Below, in pieces: positions 21,840 through 32,992 of a stretch of DNA of 64,000 bases. The notes beneath the pieces were generated by a model, which ran no database searches, was not told where the DNA came from, and was given only the letters and a program-made list of their open reading frames with translations. The stretch is from Multifurca ochricompacta (lineage: Eukaryota; Basidiomycota; Agaricomycetes; Russulales; Russulaceae), in the NCBI GenBank assembly GCA_022496185.1, contig WTXG01000012.1:124001-188000 (forward strand), given 5' to 3'. Made by a program: the position numbers and the translations under genes. Position 1 is the first letter of the stretch. Each line of letters starts with the position of its first letter.

Positions 21840-22576
21840 TTCTAAGGTTTGTAAGCCTGGTCCACCACCTACCTGAATTTCTTGTTCATTTTGTTATCAG
21901 AGAATTGTATACCGAGTCCGCCGGTTGCCCTAGCCCCCGCAGATTCCTTCCCAACAAATCAGATCCAAGGGGACTGAGTTCGGACCGACGTACATTACAC
22001 ACACCACCCATAAGGTCTTACGCTCACTATCATAATCTGCTGTTTACACGTACTTAGATTGAAGAAATGGTCCACATCGTCTACTGTTGACCTCAGTGGA
22101 GAGTGTGCCCAAGTTTGTGAGTGTGACCCATGAAGACAGCCGAGTGGACCAGAGGGTCATCACGTATATGAGGCATTATAAGGCCATGTTGGTTGCTCCA
22201 TGCAGCACGCTGCGATGGATTCTACTCTTCGCAGCTTCTCGGGCTTCCGATCTTCTAGCTTGTGCTGCATCATTGTTATGGTTATCGTGCAGCGCCTATC
22301 AGACTGCTCGTTGAGTCGGATTAGTCATCGAAAGTGAAAGTGTTCGCCCTGGCCTGAGCCTGAGGGGAGCGGGTCAACAGTCTACATGGCAGGTTGATGA
22401 TGGCTTCAGGTAATATTATATTATATATTATATATTATGGAGAAGGAGAACGAAGAGTTCAATGATAAGAATAAGAAGAAGATAATCGACTCATCTTATT
22501 TTACAGCCGGGCTGGGGGGAAAGGTTCCGAGCTACAACCCGGAACGACTTGGACTTGGCTCAGCACAAGGCTGGTT
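21840..22576. other. Intergenic region
   Basis: No supported gene. A 75-codon frame at 22087-22314 has no recognisable features. An AT-rich, partly palindromic stretch of TATTATA units lies at 22412-22438, about 140 bases upstream of the next gene. Confidence 0.45.
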
Positions 22577-23748
22577 ATGCATAGGCTCATACCCCAAAAT
22601 CTTCCGCGAATTGGTCGCACTAGTGCTTGTGCTTGGGGAAAGTATCCTTCCTCCACTCACCTTCCCATCAGTGCTATTCGAAGAAACGAGCACGCAGGTG
22701 GCCCTATCAATATTACAGATCCGTCTACAGTATCCTCGCTCACAGGCTCTGATGACTCTCTTTCGATCTCCCTATATCCAAACTCAAACGAACGCCAATC
22801 CTCTCCTCCTTCTTCATCTATCCCTCCAGCTTTGATCGAGCCATCCACCAGTAAAGCACAGTCACACACATCAACATACCAGAACCCACCCTTCGATACT
22901 CATGCCTTTTTCAGTGTGCTCGCGAAGACATTCCCAACACCTACCGCGCGAAGTCTCATGCGTGCAACACGCGCGTTGCTTGTCGATAGAATAGGAAAGG
23001 TTAAACGTGACGGGCTCACATACAAGGATCTCGACAACGTCAGAGTTACACTTTCGCTTCGCAGGTTGTGGTTTTTGACTTGTTGCCGACAGCAAGCCTA
23101 CCTCTTCCGCGCGGCGCTATCCGAGATGCGTGCAGAGATGACTACACGCACACGCGCTGAGACGGCGACTATACGTGCGCAATCGGCCGCTCTGAGACGC
23201 GACGTCGATGCCGTCAGTGCCAGATTGAAGGAGAGTGTTGATGGCTTAAAACATGAGTGCGTACAAGACCTGACCTTTTCCTGTGCTTGTCTCTCACCTG
23301 GGAATTAAAGGATCCAAATGGATGTCGAAAGCCGGAGAAACGAAGAAAAAGGTGCAAGCAAAAGTGTCGATATCGAGATTGAGGTGCGTCATAACCATGC
23401 CGACTGGGGATACATGTTACAACATCCCATATGTCATCGTGTGCAGGCTTTGCTCAACAAGTCCCTGGTCAGTTTGTATGACCTGAGGTCTGACATAGAG
23501 GAGGTGAAATGGGACAATATGCGCAAGTCAGTAGGTATGTTGACTTACGCACCTTTCCACGGCAGCGCCTCAATTGTTTGTTTTTTTACACCTCTATAGC
23601 AACACTCACCGCATTCCTCCTTGTCATTGTGATTGCGATGGAACTTCGCTCTCAGCCAGAGACGTCACCTCTGTCACCAGTACCCGGCATGTCGTACAAC
23701 GAACCCACTCATGCTGAAGGCTTTGAAAAGACCGAGTCTATTACCTGA
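22577..23748 (+). CDS. FMP32 / CCDC90-type (DUF1640) mitochondrial coiled-coil membrane protein
   Basis: Family of mitochondrial inner-membrane proteins related to yeast Fmp32 and human MCUR1/CCDC90B. Exons: 22577-23038, 23093-23256, 23311-23383, 23447-23534, 23600-23748; 311 residues. The N-terminus is a basic presequence, followed by a Ser-rich linker. The family core starts at [16 protein letters not shown] and runs through [20 protein letters not shown] into a long coiled coil ([20 protein letters not shown]), then KWDNMRKSV and a single membrane helix, [17 protein letters not shown]. In yeast, Fmp32 supports respiratory complex stability and proline metabolism; which role applies here cannot be read from sequence. 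Confidence 0.87.
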
Positions 23749-23954
23749 GTATATGCAGGCAGACCCCGTCGCATCACGCTGGGTATAGGCTAATTCATTG
23801 TGCAAGGAACGTGATAGGGATTGAAGCCCAAGCGAGACATGATGTTAATGGACGCAAAAATCTGGCTTTGCGAGTGAAACCTCAATATATCGTACACCTT
23901 GACCTACTGTATAGAAACACCTAGATTATAATCTACATACGAGATAACGCCTAT

Positions 23955-24559
23955 TTATACGGAGAGTTTGTCCAATCTGTCCGCGACTGCGTCCACGCCC
24001 GACTCGAGTGATGCGGCTTCTGGTACGGTTTGTTCAACCTTCTCAGAATGTTGACCTCGCGCTGGCGTATTACTATCGACAAGCTGGAGAGGTGGGATCT
24101 CTTGACCGACAGGCTGAGCACTGATGCCCTCTTCGCCTTCGCTATCCCAGCTCTCCCGGACGGCATCCTGGTGCTTCTCTTTCCGTTTTTCTCTACGCTT
24201 TTCGTTTTTCTTCGCACTCTTGCTTTGCTGATCTTTGCTCTCTGGCACGGATGCAGTGGGGGGGACCCACCCAGGAATGTGGCCTTTCGGTAGCGTACGG
24301 GCGTCTACTGCTTGTTGGCGAGAGCTACGAAATCGGGCGACGTCTTCCTGAGGTGTAAATCCAGGGCGAATTCTACGCTCTTTGCGCAGGCTGGGGGAGG
24401 GGGCGCAGTGGTCAATTAGATGTGTCCCTAGATGAGGATGTAGGCTTCGGCGTACGATCCATCGGCACGTCGCGATTCGGGAATGACGCGATCTAAAGTA
24501 CGTGGGTTGATAGCAATACCTGACGCTGTTTGTTGAGGAGAGAGTGGTGGTTTTGACAT
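23955..24559 (-). CDS. PYM1: PYM, Mago-Y14 binding partner
   Basis: Cytoplasmic, ribosome-associated protein that strips exon-junction complexes by binding Mago-Y14. Exons (reverse) 24559-24456 and 24390-23955; 179 residues. The N-terminal Mago-binding block is visible: SGIAINPRTLDRVIPESRR, then GSLRKERRIRPGFTPQEDVA and FRSSRQQAVD with LPKGHIPGW. A strongly basic segment follows (KKNEKRREKRKEKHQD), and the C-terminus is acidic. The presence of PYM implies a working EJC system, in keeping with the intron density of this genome. Divergent from GPN3 over 173 bases. Confidence 0.92.
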
Positions 24560-24667
24560 GATACGATATGATACCAGACCGCGCTGTCTTTCTTTCTTTT
24601 CACAATAAAGTCAGTCGGAGATTGAATGAGTGTGAGCGTGAGCGTGATTGAGGGATGATGATGACCG

Positions 24668-24700
24668 TGACCTGACTGACCTGACCTGACCTGACCTGAC
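24668..24700. repeat. CTGAC tandem repeat in the PYM/GPN3 promoter
   Basis: Six or seven imperfect copies of the pentamer CTGAC/CCTGA lie 33-65 bases before the GPN3 start codon. Confidence 0.7.
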
Positions 24701-24732
24701 TACCACTTGACGATCTTGACAATTGTTATAAA

Positions 24733-26991
24733 ATGCGCTACGCCGTACTTGTCACTGGCCCAGCAGGCGCTGGAAAATCTACATTTTGTGCCTCAATTAT
24801 GACACACTTACATGCCTCCAGGCGTACCGGTCATCTCGTAAACCTCGACCCTGCCGCGGCACCCGATAGCTTCGAGTATTCACCCTCTATCGATATCAAG
24901 GACCTCATATCAGTCCAAGATGTTATGAACGAACTCGGTTACGGGCCAAATGGTGGGCTCGTTTACTGCTTCGAGTACGTGAGTGCTTCTTCTCCCCGTA
25001 CTCTGCGGCGAGATTGACCTTGTACGGGCGCATAGATACCTCTTGCAGAACATGGACTGGCTCGAGGAGGAAATCGGTGAATACGAAGACGACTACCTTA
25101 TCATCGATTGTCCGGGTACGTCTGATGTCCTCATTCTTGCACGCTACGCATGGTACTTTTTTTTTTTCTTCGTTGCGGCACGCTATTCCGAGGCGAGCCT
25201 GGACCATCAACGACCGCTAACTGATAGTCCACATGCACTCCTGCAGGTCAGATAGAGCTCTATACACACCATCCGTTCCTTCCCACCCTCGTGAAGAACC
25301 TGCAACGCCTCGGCATGCGCACGTCCGCAGTCTATCTTCTTGAATCCCAATTCATGGAGGACAAATACAAATTTTTCAGGTGTGTCATCTAGCTTACTTC
25401 GCTTACTTTTTTGCACAGCGTCTTAAATACGCTCATTTCACTTTCGGGTGAAAATCGATGGCGACGTCACACTCTGCACACGTTATCTCTACCATGAGCA
25501 AACAACGCGCCCACTGTCGTGAGCCCGTGCAGTGCTGGGATTTCCCCTGTTCTGTGCCCTACACCCTATCTCCGTCAATCCCGTTTTCCTGACCTGTCTG
25601 CCTGCGACCGAAAACACCGGCTTACAAATTACAGTGGCGTCTTGTCGGCCATGTCAGCCATGGTCAATCTCGAGGTCCCCTGGATTAACGTGATGTCAAA
25701 AATGGATCTCGTCCTACCCAACCCCGAGGATCCTGCAGCGGGGGGGCGCAATGGCCTTCGCACACGCCGGAATATCGCACGGTGAGTCTCTCCCCTCGTC
25801 ATACACGCGTGGTATAATTTTACCCGAGTCATCGGAACTCGTGCCTTCACTGACGTCCTTCTCTTCTTTCATCTCCGCATCGTTCCCGTCTCGCACCCGC
25901 TTTCGTCACACGGTTAACTGTATCTGTTGTTACTCTCTTGCTCACCCATGCATGTATTGCACAACAGGTACTTAGATCCAGACCCTCTTTTATTGTCTGC
26001 GCCTCACGGCAACGGGAATGAAGTGAATAGTGTCAATCCGCGCTTCCACGCACTCAATCAAGCCCTTGTGCAACTGGTAAGTTGCGTTGCCACTTAGCAT
26101 ACATACACGGTATCAGCCCGTCTATCTGGGTCTTGTATCACGAGCCCGGGCAATGATCTGCGAAAGATGCGACAAGTTGTGCTTGTCTGCGTTGCGTTGT
26201 TGCCGCCCTCGCTGCCATCTCTCGCAAAAACCTCTCAGGAAAAGAACGACCAAGAAGGCATTCGTAATCTTCCTCCCGACTTTCTTTTTTTCCTTTTCGT
26301 TGTTATTGACGCTTATTCTTGTACCTGACGGCAACTCTGGTCCACTTTCATATCTATTCATATCTATTCATCTCCCGTAAATGAAGCCACTTTCTGACGC
26401 GTCTTCACATGACGTGACGATAGATTGAAGACCATCCGCTTGTGACATTCCTCCCGCTGGATCTAACGAACGCAGATTCGATTGAGAATGTACTCAGCCA
26501 TATCGACTACACGATGCAGTACGGAGAGAATGAAGAACCCAAAGAGGTGGGTGCCTCGCCTCACCACGCCTGTCTCCCTGCAAATTTTTCCCTGCGTTCA
26601 CGGAAAGACAGGCGTGGATCGCGTCGCTTTCCTTCATAGAATGAGACGTTAGGCTGACTTTGTCATTCCCTTTCTATTCATATCCATTCCGAAATTCCAT
26701 GACCGCATTCCGTACTACGCCACTTAACGCATTCCCCACTGTTGTTAACGATTATCTCGACTCGACACGTTTGCATTGCGTGTCGACGCTTCTCCCTTCT
26801 CTCTGTGCTCCTGGAATTCCCACAATCCCACCCGAATTCCTATACGGCCGATCATGACTAACTGACTGACTGACTAACTGCCATGGGGGTTGTGGGGTGT
26901 AATGTAATCTGCTCCGAACACGTGACTCTGGTTTTGCGATTGTTTGCAGCCTCGTGACCTGGATGAAGGAGACTTCGCGGAGATGGAGTAG
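24733..26991 (+). CDS. GPN3: GPN-loop GTPase 3
   Basis: GPN-loop GTPase that helps assemble and import RNA polymerase II. Exons: 24733-24974, 25036-25115, 25247-25379, 25635-25781, 25968-26076, 26424-26546, 26950-26991; 291 residues. Motifs: P-loop [14 protein letters not shown], the signature [18 protein letters not shown] (G3), QFMEDKYKF, and INVMSKMDL (G4). The first junction is fixed by donor GTACGT at 24975, giving [12 protein letters not shown]. Introns 2-6 are 131, 255, 186, 347 and 403 nt, far longer than the roughly 50-nt introns of every other gene here, and pyrimidine- and T-rich. The C-terminal exon of 14 codons ([13 protein letters not shown]) is acidic as in relatives. Confidence 0.95.
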
Positions 26992-27961
26992 GGAAAGGTC
27001 GGTGGTTTTCCCTAAGAAAGAGAAATGGGAAACCATTCAACCGGGTGGCCATTTACAGAAAGCGTTATATCATGGTATGATCTATATCACCAATCAACGC
27101 GACTGTACTGTTCCTCGCTCCTCGCGCCACTCTGCTAGATGATCATGTGATATTACAAGGACAGACACAGCAGACACAGCTTAGCGCGGTCGGTTGCCAT
27201 CGCCATCGCCATCGCTATCGCCTGGTCGGGGCTGTGTTTCAGCTAATAGAGTACGAGCTCAAGTCTGAAGATATATGTCAAAAGAAAAAACCAGTTGAGG
27301 TTGAGTGCACTTACTACGTTACAGAGTGAACGTCATGTGGCGCTCGCTACTGATCGTGTGCCGCCATGCCAAATAGAAAGTGGAGCAAGTAAACAGCGGG
27401 GGGGGGGACACCAGCGCGATGGTGGTAGTCGCACAGGCGGATCAGAGAGAGCACGAGGCTTGTGATCCGACGCCGCCGGTCCATGGGTTTGTGGCTAATC
27501 GCACAGATCAAGGTCAAAGGTTAGGAATGTGGGAGGCGATGCGCGAACCAAGTTCAAACATGTGTCCAAGCTTGCCGAGTAACACGCACGACACTGCGAT
27601 TAATAATGAGGGCGCGATTCGGGGGGACCCTCAGTAGGGGGTGGGGGAGGGGGTTAACACGTGCGTTTGGCAAGCTTCAGGAGAGAGAAGCACACAGCTT
27701 TTGAGGAGAGGTGGAGAGATATACACACACACACAGCAGCTCCCAGCTCCCAGCTCCTAGCTCCCAGAAAGAACTGATAAGATGGCTACATGGCTATAAA
27801 ATAAATAAAAAAATAAAAATAAAGTTAATATTAATGATAAATGTGTGTGACTTGTGGTGCGCGTGCTTTTGGGCTAAATTGAGACTATAAAGGTCGCTCA
27901 CTAAGGAGCCATTCATCAACTCAACTCCCAACCCGTCTTTTTATCCCTCTCTTCACCCGTC
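26992..27961. other. Intergenic region with low-complexity tracts
   Basis: Nearly 1 kb without a supported gene. It contains a poly-G run near 27398-27407, a CA dinucleotide run at 27722-27735, about four copies of CAGCTCC at 27736-27768, and an AT-rich block at 27796-27840, then the promoter of the His-rich gene. Confidence 0.5.
27886..27961 (+). promoter_or_regulatory. Core promoter with TATA box
   Basis: TATAAAG at 27886-27892, 70 bases upstream of the start codon, followed by CAACTCAACTCCC and a CT-rich tract ending at the ATG. This arrangement is typical of highly expressed basidiomycete genes and is the clearest TATA promoter in the window. Confidence 0.6.
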
Positions 27962-28534
27962 ATGTCGTTCTACGTCCCATCCACCCCTTCGCGTCATCGT
28001 TCCCGTGCTTATTCCCTGGCCCAGCCAGCTCAATTGCCTCCATCTGCTTACCCGTATCCGACTACTCCGTATTCGGGATACAATAATACCCTTGGTTCAA
28101 CTTACTACGACACCCCAGGACGTGTCAGCAGCAATCAGACTTACTATGTTGCACCCTCAATCTCAGGAAGAAGTCGTAGTCACAGTCGTTCCCGTCACGG
28201 AAACGGTCATTCCCACCATTCTCACCACCATTCTCACCACGGTCATCACCGCCGATCCCACAGTACCACTTCCCATAGGCACCATCGTCCCAGTGGTCAT
28301 GTACGCTTCTCCTTTACCTGTATTTGGTACCTTTTGTTCATATCACTCTAATTTCAGCATAGCTCTCATCGCCATCATGCAAGCGCGACTCACGCGCAAT
28401 ATTCTCACCATCACCATCCCCCAACAATTGGCGAGCGCATACTTCACTTCTTCGGTTTGGGGAACAGTCACCGCTACGTTGACCAGTATGGTCGTTCTGT
28501 GGACAATCGCGGCAGACCTTTGCACAAGTATTAA
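27962..28534 (+). CDS. Small His-rich protein with conserved C-terminal tail (function unknown)
   Basis: Exons 27962-28300 and 28358-28534; 171 residues. The N-terminal half is Ser/Pro/Tyr-rich, the middle is a His/Ser/Arg block (for example GHSHHSHHHSHHGHHRR), and the C-terminus is a compact non-repetitive motif: IGERILHFFGLGNSHRYVD followed by QYGRSVDNRGRPLHKY. There is no signal peptide or membrane helix. From memory, similar short tails occur in other mushroom-forming fungi, but no function is known to me. Metal binding by the His block is a guess. The TATA promoter and CT-rich leader suggest strong expression. Confidence 0.72.
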
Positions 28535-30207
28535 GATTTGCCTAGATATTTGAGTGCCAATTCGTTTTGCATCATTGGTCAGGAACCACGCACCGCGTGT
28601 TTACGCCAAAAACATTCTTGCTCGAGCTTCGATACCGACTTGTCGCGTGTCGCCGCCATCTGACCATGCTACGCAACCTTCGAGTCTTCTCATTTTCATC
28701 TAATCAACCCCCGGCGACTTCCCTGCGCCACCACCTCGGACAGTGACTTCCAAAGAGCAGCTTGGGCGCGCCTCCCACGCGCAGTTTCCGCAGATACCCC
28801 GTATTGCGCGGTCAGAAGTGTCCGCTTGCTTATTTTGACTTCATTCTGCTATCGCATCCACTTAAGCCTACGTTAACCAAACGCCCAGTGTTCTCTTACG
28901 CTACTTTTTTTTTTTTATCTATTCGTATCACCCACTCCACCAGTGTATGTAACGATGTAGCCAGCGCAGTCGCCGAATTCCGAATGTATTCACTACTTGA
29001 CAAGATGACGAACGTTTCTTTTTTTGCCTAGGTTGTTCGGGCGTCGCCCGCTGATATTCCCACCGATATGAACGTGTAAGAGGGCTTCGCTATCTGCCTC
29101 GTGGGACCTTTGGGGTCCAAACTTTCCTTGGGTGGACGTTACTGGCAGCACCACGAGGCAGCGCTCACGTACACCGAAGACAGAATCTTGTCAAATAACA
29201 ATTTTATTTTGACGGATCGAGAAGAATTGAGCGCCAAACGGCGAACCGAGATTAAGAGACAAAGCTTAAAAAAAATTTTGCAAGTGACGAATGCAAAAAA
29301 AAAAAAAAGGGCTAAATAATTGAGGGTTCGAGCCTCGTCTCAAGCTGTGTGTGTCAACAACAATTGTCCAAAATCATCCGTGTCTCGTACCCTATGGCGG
29401 GGGGGCGGGGGCGCAAACCAGGAGCGTATGGCGATGGGGGGACAAAGGCCTAGACAGACACGGACTTGGAATTGGTCTGGTCATTATACAATGTACAAAT
29501 CATCAAAATAAATAAATGCATTCTCTCTCTCTCTTTCTCTCTCTTTCTAGAGGGAATGATGATAGCCGTGCCAAGTCGAGATTGCGAACTTGTCTGGAAG
29601 GTTTAGCCCTCGGGGATCGGAGCAACTGCGGGCGGGGGGGCGCAAATGGCACGCAATGTTCCCGGAATCGACTTATCTCTCCCGGTGCTATGGTCGAACC
29701 CTGAATGCGCGCCGGCCACAGAGGGAACCTACTTCAAAAACGAAACGAGATGTATGTGGGAAAATGGTCTGCTCCCCCTGTCGTATCCGAGGTGGGAAAT
29801 GAATGATGGTGATGATGTTGATGATGATGGATGGATGGCAACAACCCCCCAAGTGAACGTGAGTATGTCCCCATGGCCAGTCATCCCGGGTGCCGTTAAA
29901 GAGTCTTTGTTCAAGCCATGGAGATTACGGAGGGCCTAACTTCGCGAAGAATCGCTTACGGGGGGATGAGTGATGAGATGAGTAAACTAGCGTGCTCCTA
30001 GGATCCTCGGAATGCGGAAGACTTTGTAAGGGCCTTATCGCGCTTATCGCGAGTCGTGAGCAAAAAGGCTAGAACTTGAGCTTCTTTTGCATGGAAGTTG
30101 CAACTCCGAAGGGTCAATCTCTCTCTTTCCGGCTATCGCCGATCCCCGTATAGACTAGACACACGCCACACGCCACCACTTGCCTCTTTCCTCTTGCTCC
30201 TCTTGCG

Positions 30208-30239
<32 letters not shown>

Positions 30240-30258
30240 AAACATGTCGTCATTCTCA
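28535..30258. other. Gene-poor region of 1.7 kb
   Basis: No frame with protein-like composition on either strand. It holds a poly-T run near 28907-28917, a poly-A run at 29294-29308, G-rich runs near 29398-29412 and 29632-29641, CT microsatellites at 29521-29548 and 30204-30240, and ATG-type repeats at 29803-29835. Could hold a long 3' UTR, a non-coding RNA or decayed sequence; sequence alone cannot decide. Confidence 0.45.
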
Positions 30259-32834
30259 TCAAAATTTGTGCGGAAACCAATGACCCTTCAGCTGTCTGGC
30301 CACGTCCTGTTCCACTCTTTGGACAGCCGTCAAGTGGGAAAACCCTGCTCGCAAATCATTTCTCCCATCAGCTCCCTCCCCCAGCCACGTTTCGTCTTCC
30401 CAGCGGCGGATGTTTGTCATCGTCATCCTATCTTCACTGCCCTCTTGAAAAGCACTCCACTCTGTCGGCACTGCCGAGACTGAGTCCCAGCCAGTATTAT
30501 CTTCCTCCGTCTCAGCGACCATCTCACAGTCCGTGTCCTCTGCATTTATGAAGATTGGTGTTTCATTTTGGTATTCGTGTGACCCACTTGCATCTTCACT
30601 GTAACACTCTCCGTTGAAGTTTAAGAAGCTATGTTGCGTATTTCTGAATGCGTCAAAAGTGCCAGGCTCCCGCATTGAGTACATTGGATTGCCGGCGGCT
30701 GCGAGGTCAGTGTCGCAAGCATAGTGGAGAAATGGTCCCGAAACCTCATGACCATCCTCTGTGACGTCTAGGTCGTACTGACGAGTTGTTGCATTGACAG
30801 AGGCAGGATTGAATTCTGCCGTTTCGTTGACCTTCTATGAATTCGCGAAGTGCGGTGAATGGAACGGGGAGCGTCATGAAGTAGAAGAACTTCATCGACA
30901 GAGTCAAGTGAAGAAGTCCGAGGCACGGAGACGCGCCCGTCGGGGGAGGCAGGATTTTCTTGCAGAGGTGATGTAATTGCAGGCACAGATAACGTGACGG
31001 CCCCAGACAATGGCCCTTCATCCCAGCGGTTTAAACTTGCTGTCGTGTGCACATGGAGTTCGCCGAGAGTCGTGTCCACATTCACGTCGGAACGCGCCCT
31101 GTCGGTCTCGGCTTGCTTAGCGAGAGAGGGGTTAGCTAGGTGAGCCACGTGTTCGGCAAAGCCGAACCCGTCGCTGTGTGGCGACGCAAAAAACTTGGAA
31201 TATGTAGACTTCGGTTCCTGGAGATGCGGAGCGCTTTGCGCAATCTGGGAGGCCGACTCCCAGGGGCCAATAGAACCGGTTCTCGATATCTGGCAGAGAC
31301 TTTAAAGTGATCTCCTGGGCAGTCGTTGTTGTAGGCAGAATGGAGGTATTTAGAGGAGTTTCATGATACCCCGGTGGCAATAACACTTTCGCATCCAACA
31401 AGTTGTCCTTGAGTATCTTACTCCACGCAGCATTTCGAACATCTAGAAATGGGGTTTCTGTCTTGCTCTTTGCAGAGGCGATGGCGACCTCAGAGCTCGT
31501 GCTTGGCAAGCTACAACCGTCCTTTTCAATGATCCAAGAGGCTGATTGTGCTGGTGATCTTGGTTTCCCTGGCTCGGTAGGAGGAGTCCGCCTGGCACTC
31601 CTCCTAGTGTTTCTATCGCTACCGACATCCTCACTGGCACATTGAGAAGAAGCAGGTGGTCGGTCTCGGCGTATTGTCCCCTTTATCCTGATCGGAGTTG
31701 AACGGAGTTGAACGGCAGATGATTTCGTCTTGACCAAGGATGAAGACACCTTGCTCGTGTCGCTGCTTGATAGCGCTTCGGAGAACTCGGTTTCAGAAAG
31801 AAGCTTTTCTAGAGATTTGACACGTCTTGAATTGAGGAAGCGATCTTCGGAGAATATACGAGAAGGAAAACCTCATGGAACAAGCCCGTGAGCGCGAGCT
31901 TTAGGTCCCAGTACACTTATCAATTATACCTTTACGTTTCGTGGATCTCAAATCGTCGACTTTGAATTTTGCGGAGGCCCTGCCCTTGTTGAAGACACCG
32001 AAATTTTGCGGAGGCTCCATCTATGGGAAAATGACGGATGAGGCGACATTCTACCCCCAATGGAGCTTTTGCGCACCGTAAGTCTACTCTTTCCAACACT
32101 GGTAGAAGAAAAGCCATGCATCAAAGCGAGGCCAGCAGTAATCTTCTGCTTTTTCTTGTCAACAGGTCCTTTCTTTGCGTCAGCTTCGTTATCTTTCCCG
32201 CCTCTGTGCTTGCTTTGACTTGTTTAGGGTTCATGATCTCTCGTTTCGCACGCTTTCGCTCCCTTCGCTCCTTAAGTCCTATCAGATCTGTGAATCACGG
32301 TGCAGTGGTGAGGGCAGCGAAGAGTGGACAGACTCGCTAACTGCTCTTCGTCGGTATCGCTTCGTGGATGGCTCTCCTTGTGAGCATTTTTTGCTGATCG
32401 CGATTTTTTCGCCTTGTATTTGTTCTCCCGTCTTTTCGTTGGAACTGTTTTCACCAATACTGCCCCAGTATCTGACTTCTTGTCCCGTCTTGACGAGTGG
32501 GTTATTGGCTTGCTGGTAGGGGATTTCGGATGAGATGACGGTGAAAGGATAGGTTGAGGATTAGGGACCACATGAATTTGGGATGCCCGAGGTTTGAGCA
32601 CTGGCGTCTCAAAGCCAGCGGATACCTGATGCAGATGCATTTTCTCTTTCTCGGGGGTAGTAATATTCCAAGATGCACGCACCGCCCGGCCTTCATTCGC
32701 ATGAAAGTTGGCGTACCTGGCTTGAGATGCAATGAAGTCTTGCACTCTATTTTTCCATCTGAGGTAGCGAGTAAGTCGAGGTTAGATGTATTCAGTGAGA
32801 GAGTGTAAGGGGAGTGTGTAGTAGTAGTAGCCAT
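30259..32834 (-). CDS. Large disordered protein of unknown function (needs two one-base corrections)
   Basis: Model (reverse): 32834-32334, 32278-32077, 32020-31936, 31871-31370, 31299-30891, 30834-30259, 758 residues if one base is added in the A run (plus-strand T run) at 32750-32754 and one in the G run at about 32196-32199. With these, all six exon phases agree. Recognisable patches are VQDFIASQARYANFHANEGR near the N-terminus, KERRERKRAKREI, the compact LMHGFSSTSVGKSRLT plus NFGVFNKGRASAKFKVDD, and the C-terminal AVQRVEQDVARQLKGHWF. The rest is Ser/Pro/Thr-rich and charged, suggesting a nuclear or chromatin protein. I do not recognise a family. The intron at 30835-30890 could instead start at 30899. 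Confidence 0.6.
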
Positions 32835-32992
32835 CGACCAATGATGGATGCATACAAGCCTCATGCCCCCATGACCCATACCCTATACCCTATAACCTCA
32901 TAACCTCATAACCTACACCCCAGTTATAGGTATTGGTATTCCTATTCCATCAAGAAGTGTACACGAAATACATGTTCCTGCAATTACCATTT

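Noticed and set aside
29326..29340. GGTTCGAGCC, a match to the B box of a tRNA gene
   Set aside because: The T-stem does not pair properly, and no A box or acceptor stem is found at the right distance upstream.
32871..32925. CCCTATA/ATAACCTC repeats resembling telomeric sequence
   Set aside because: Degenerate, short, and located between two ordinary genes; a simple microsatellite in a promoter is the easier explanation.
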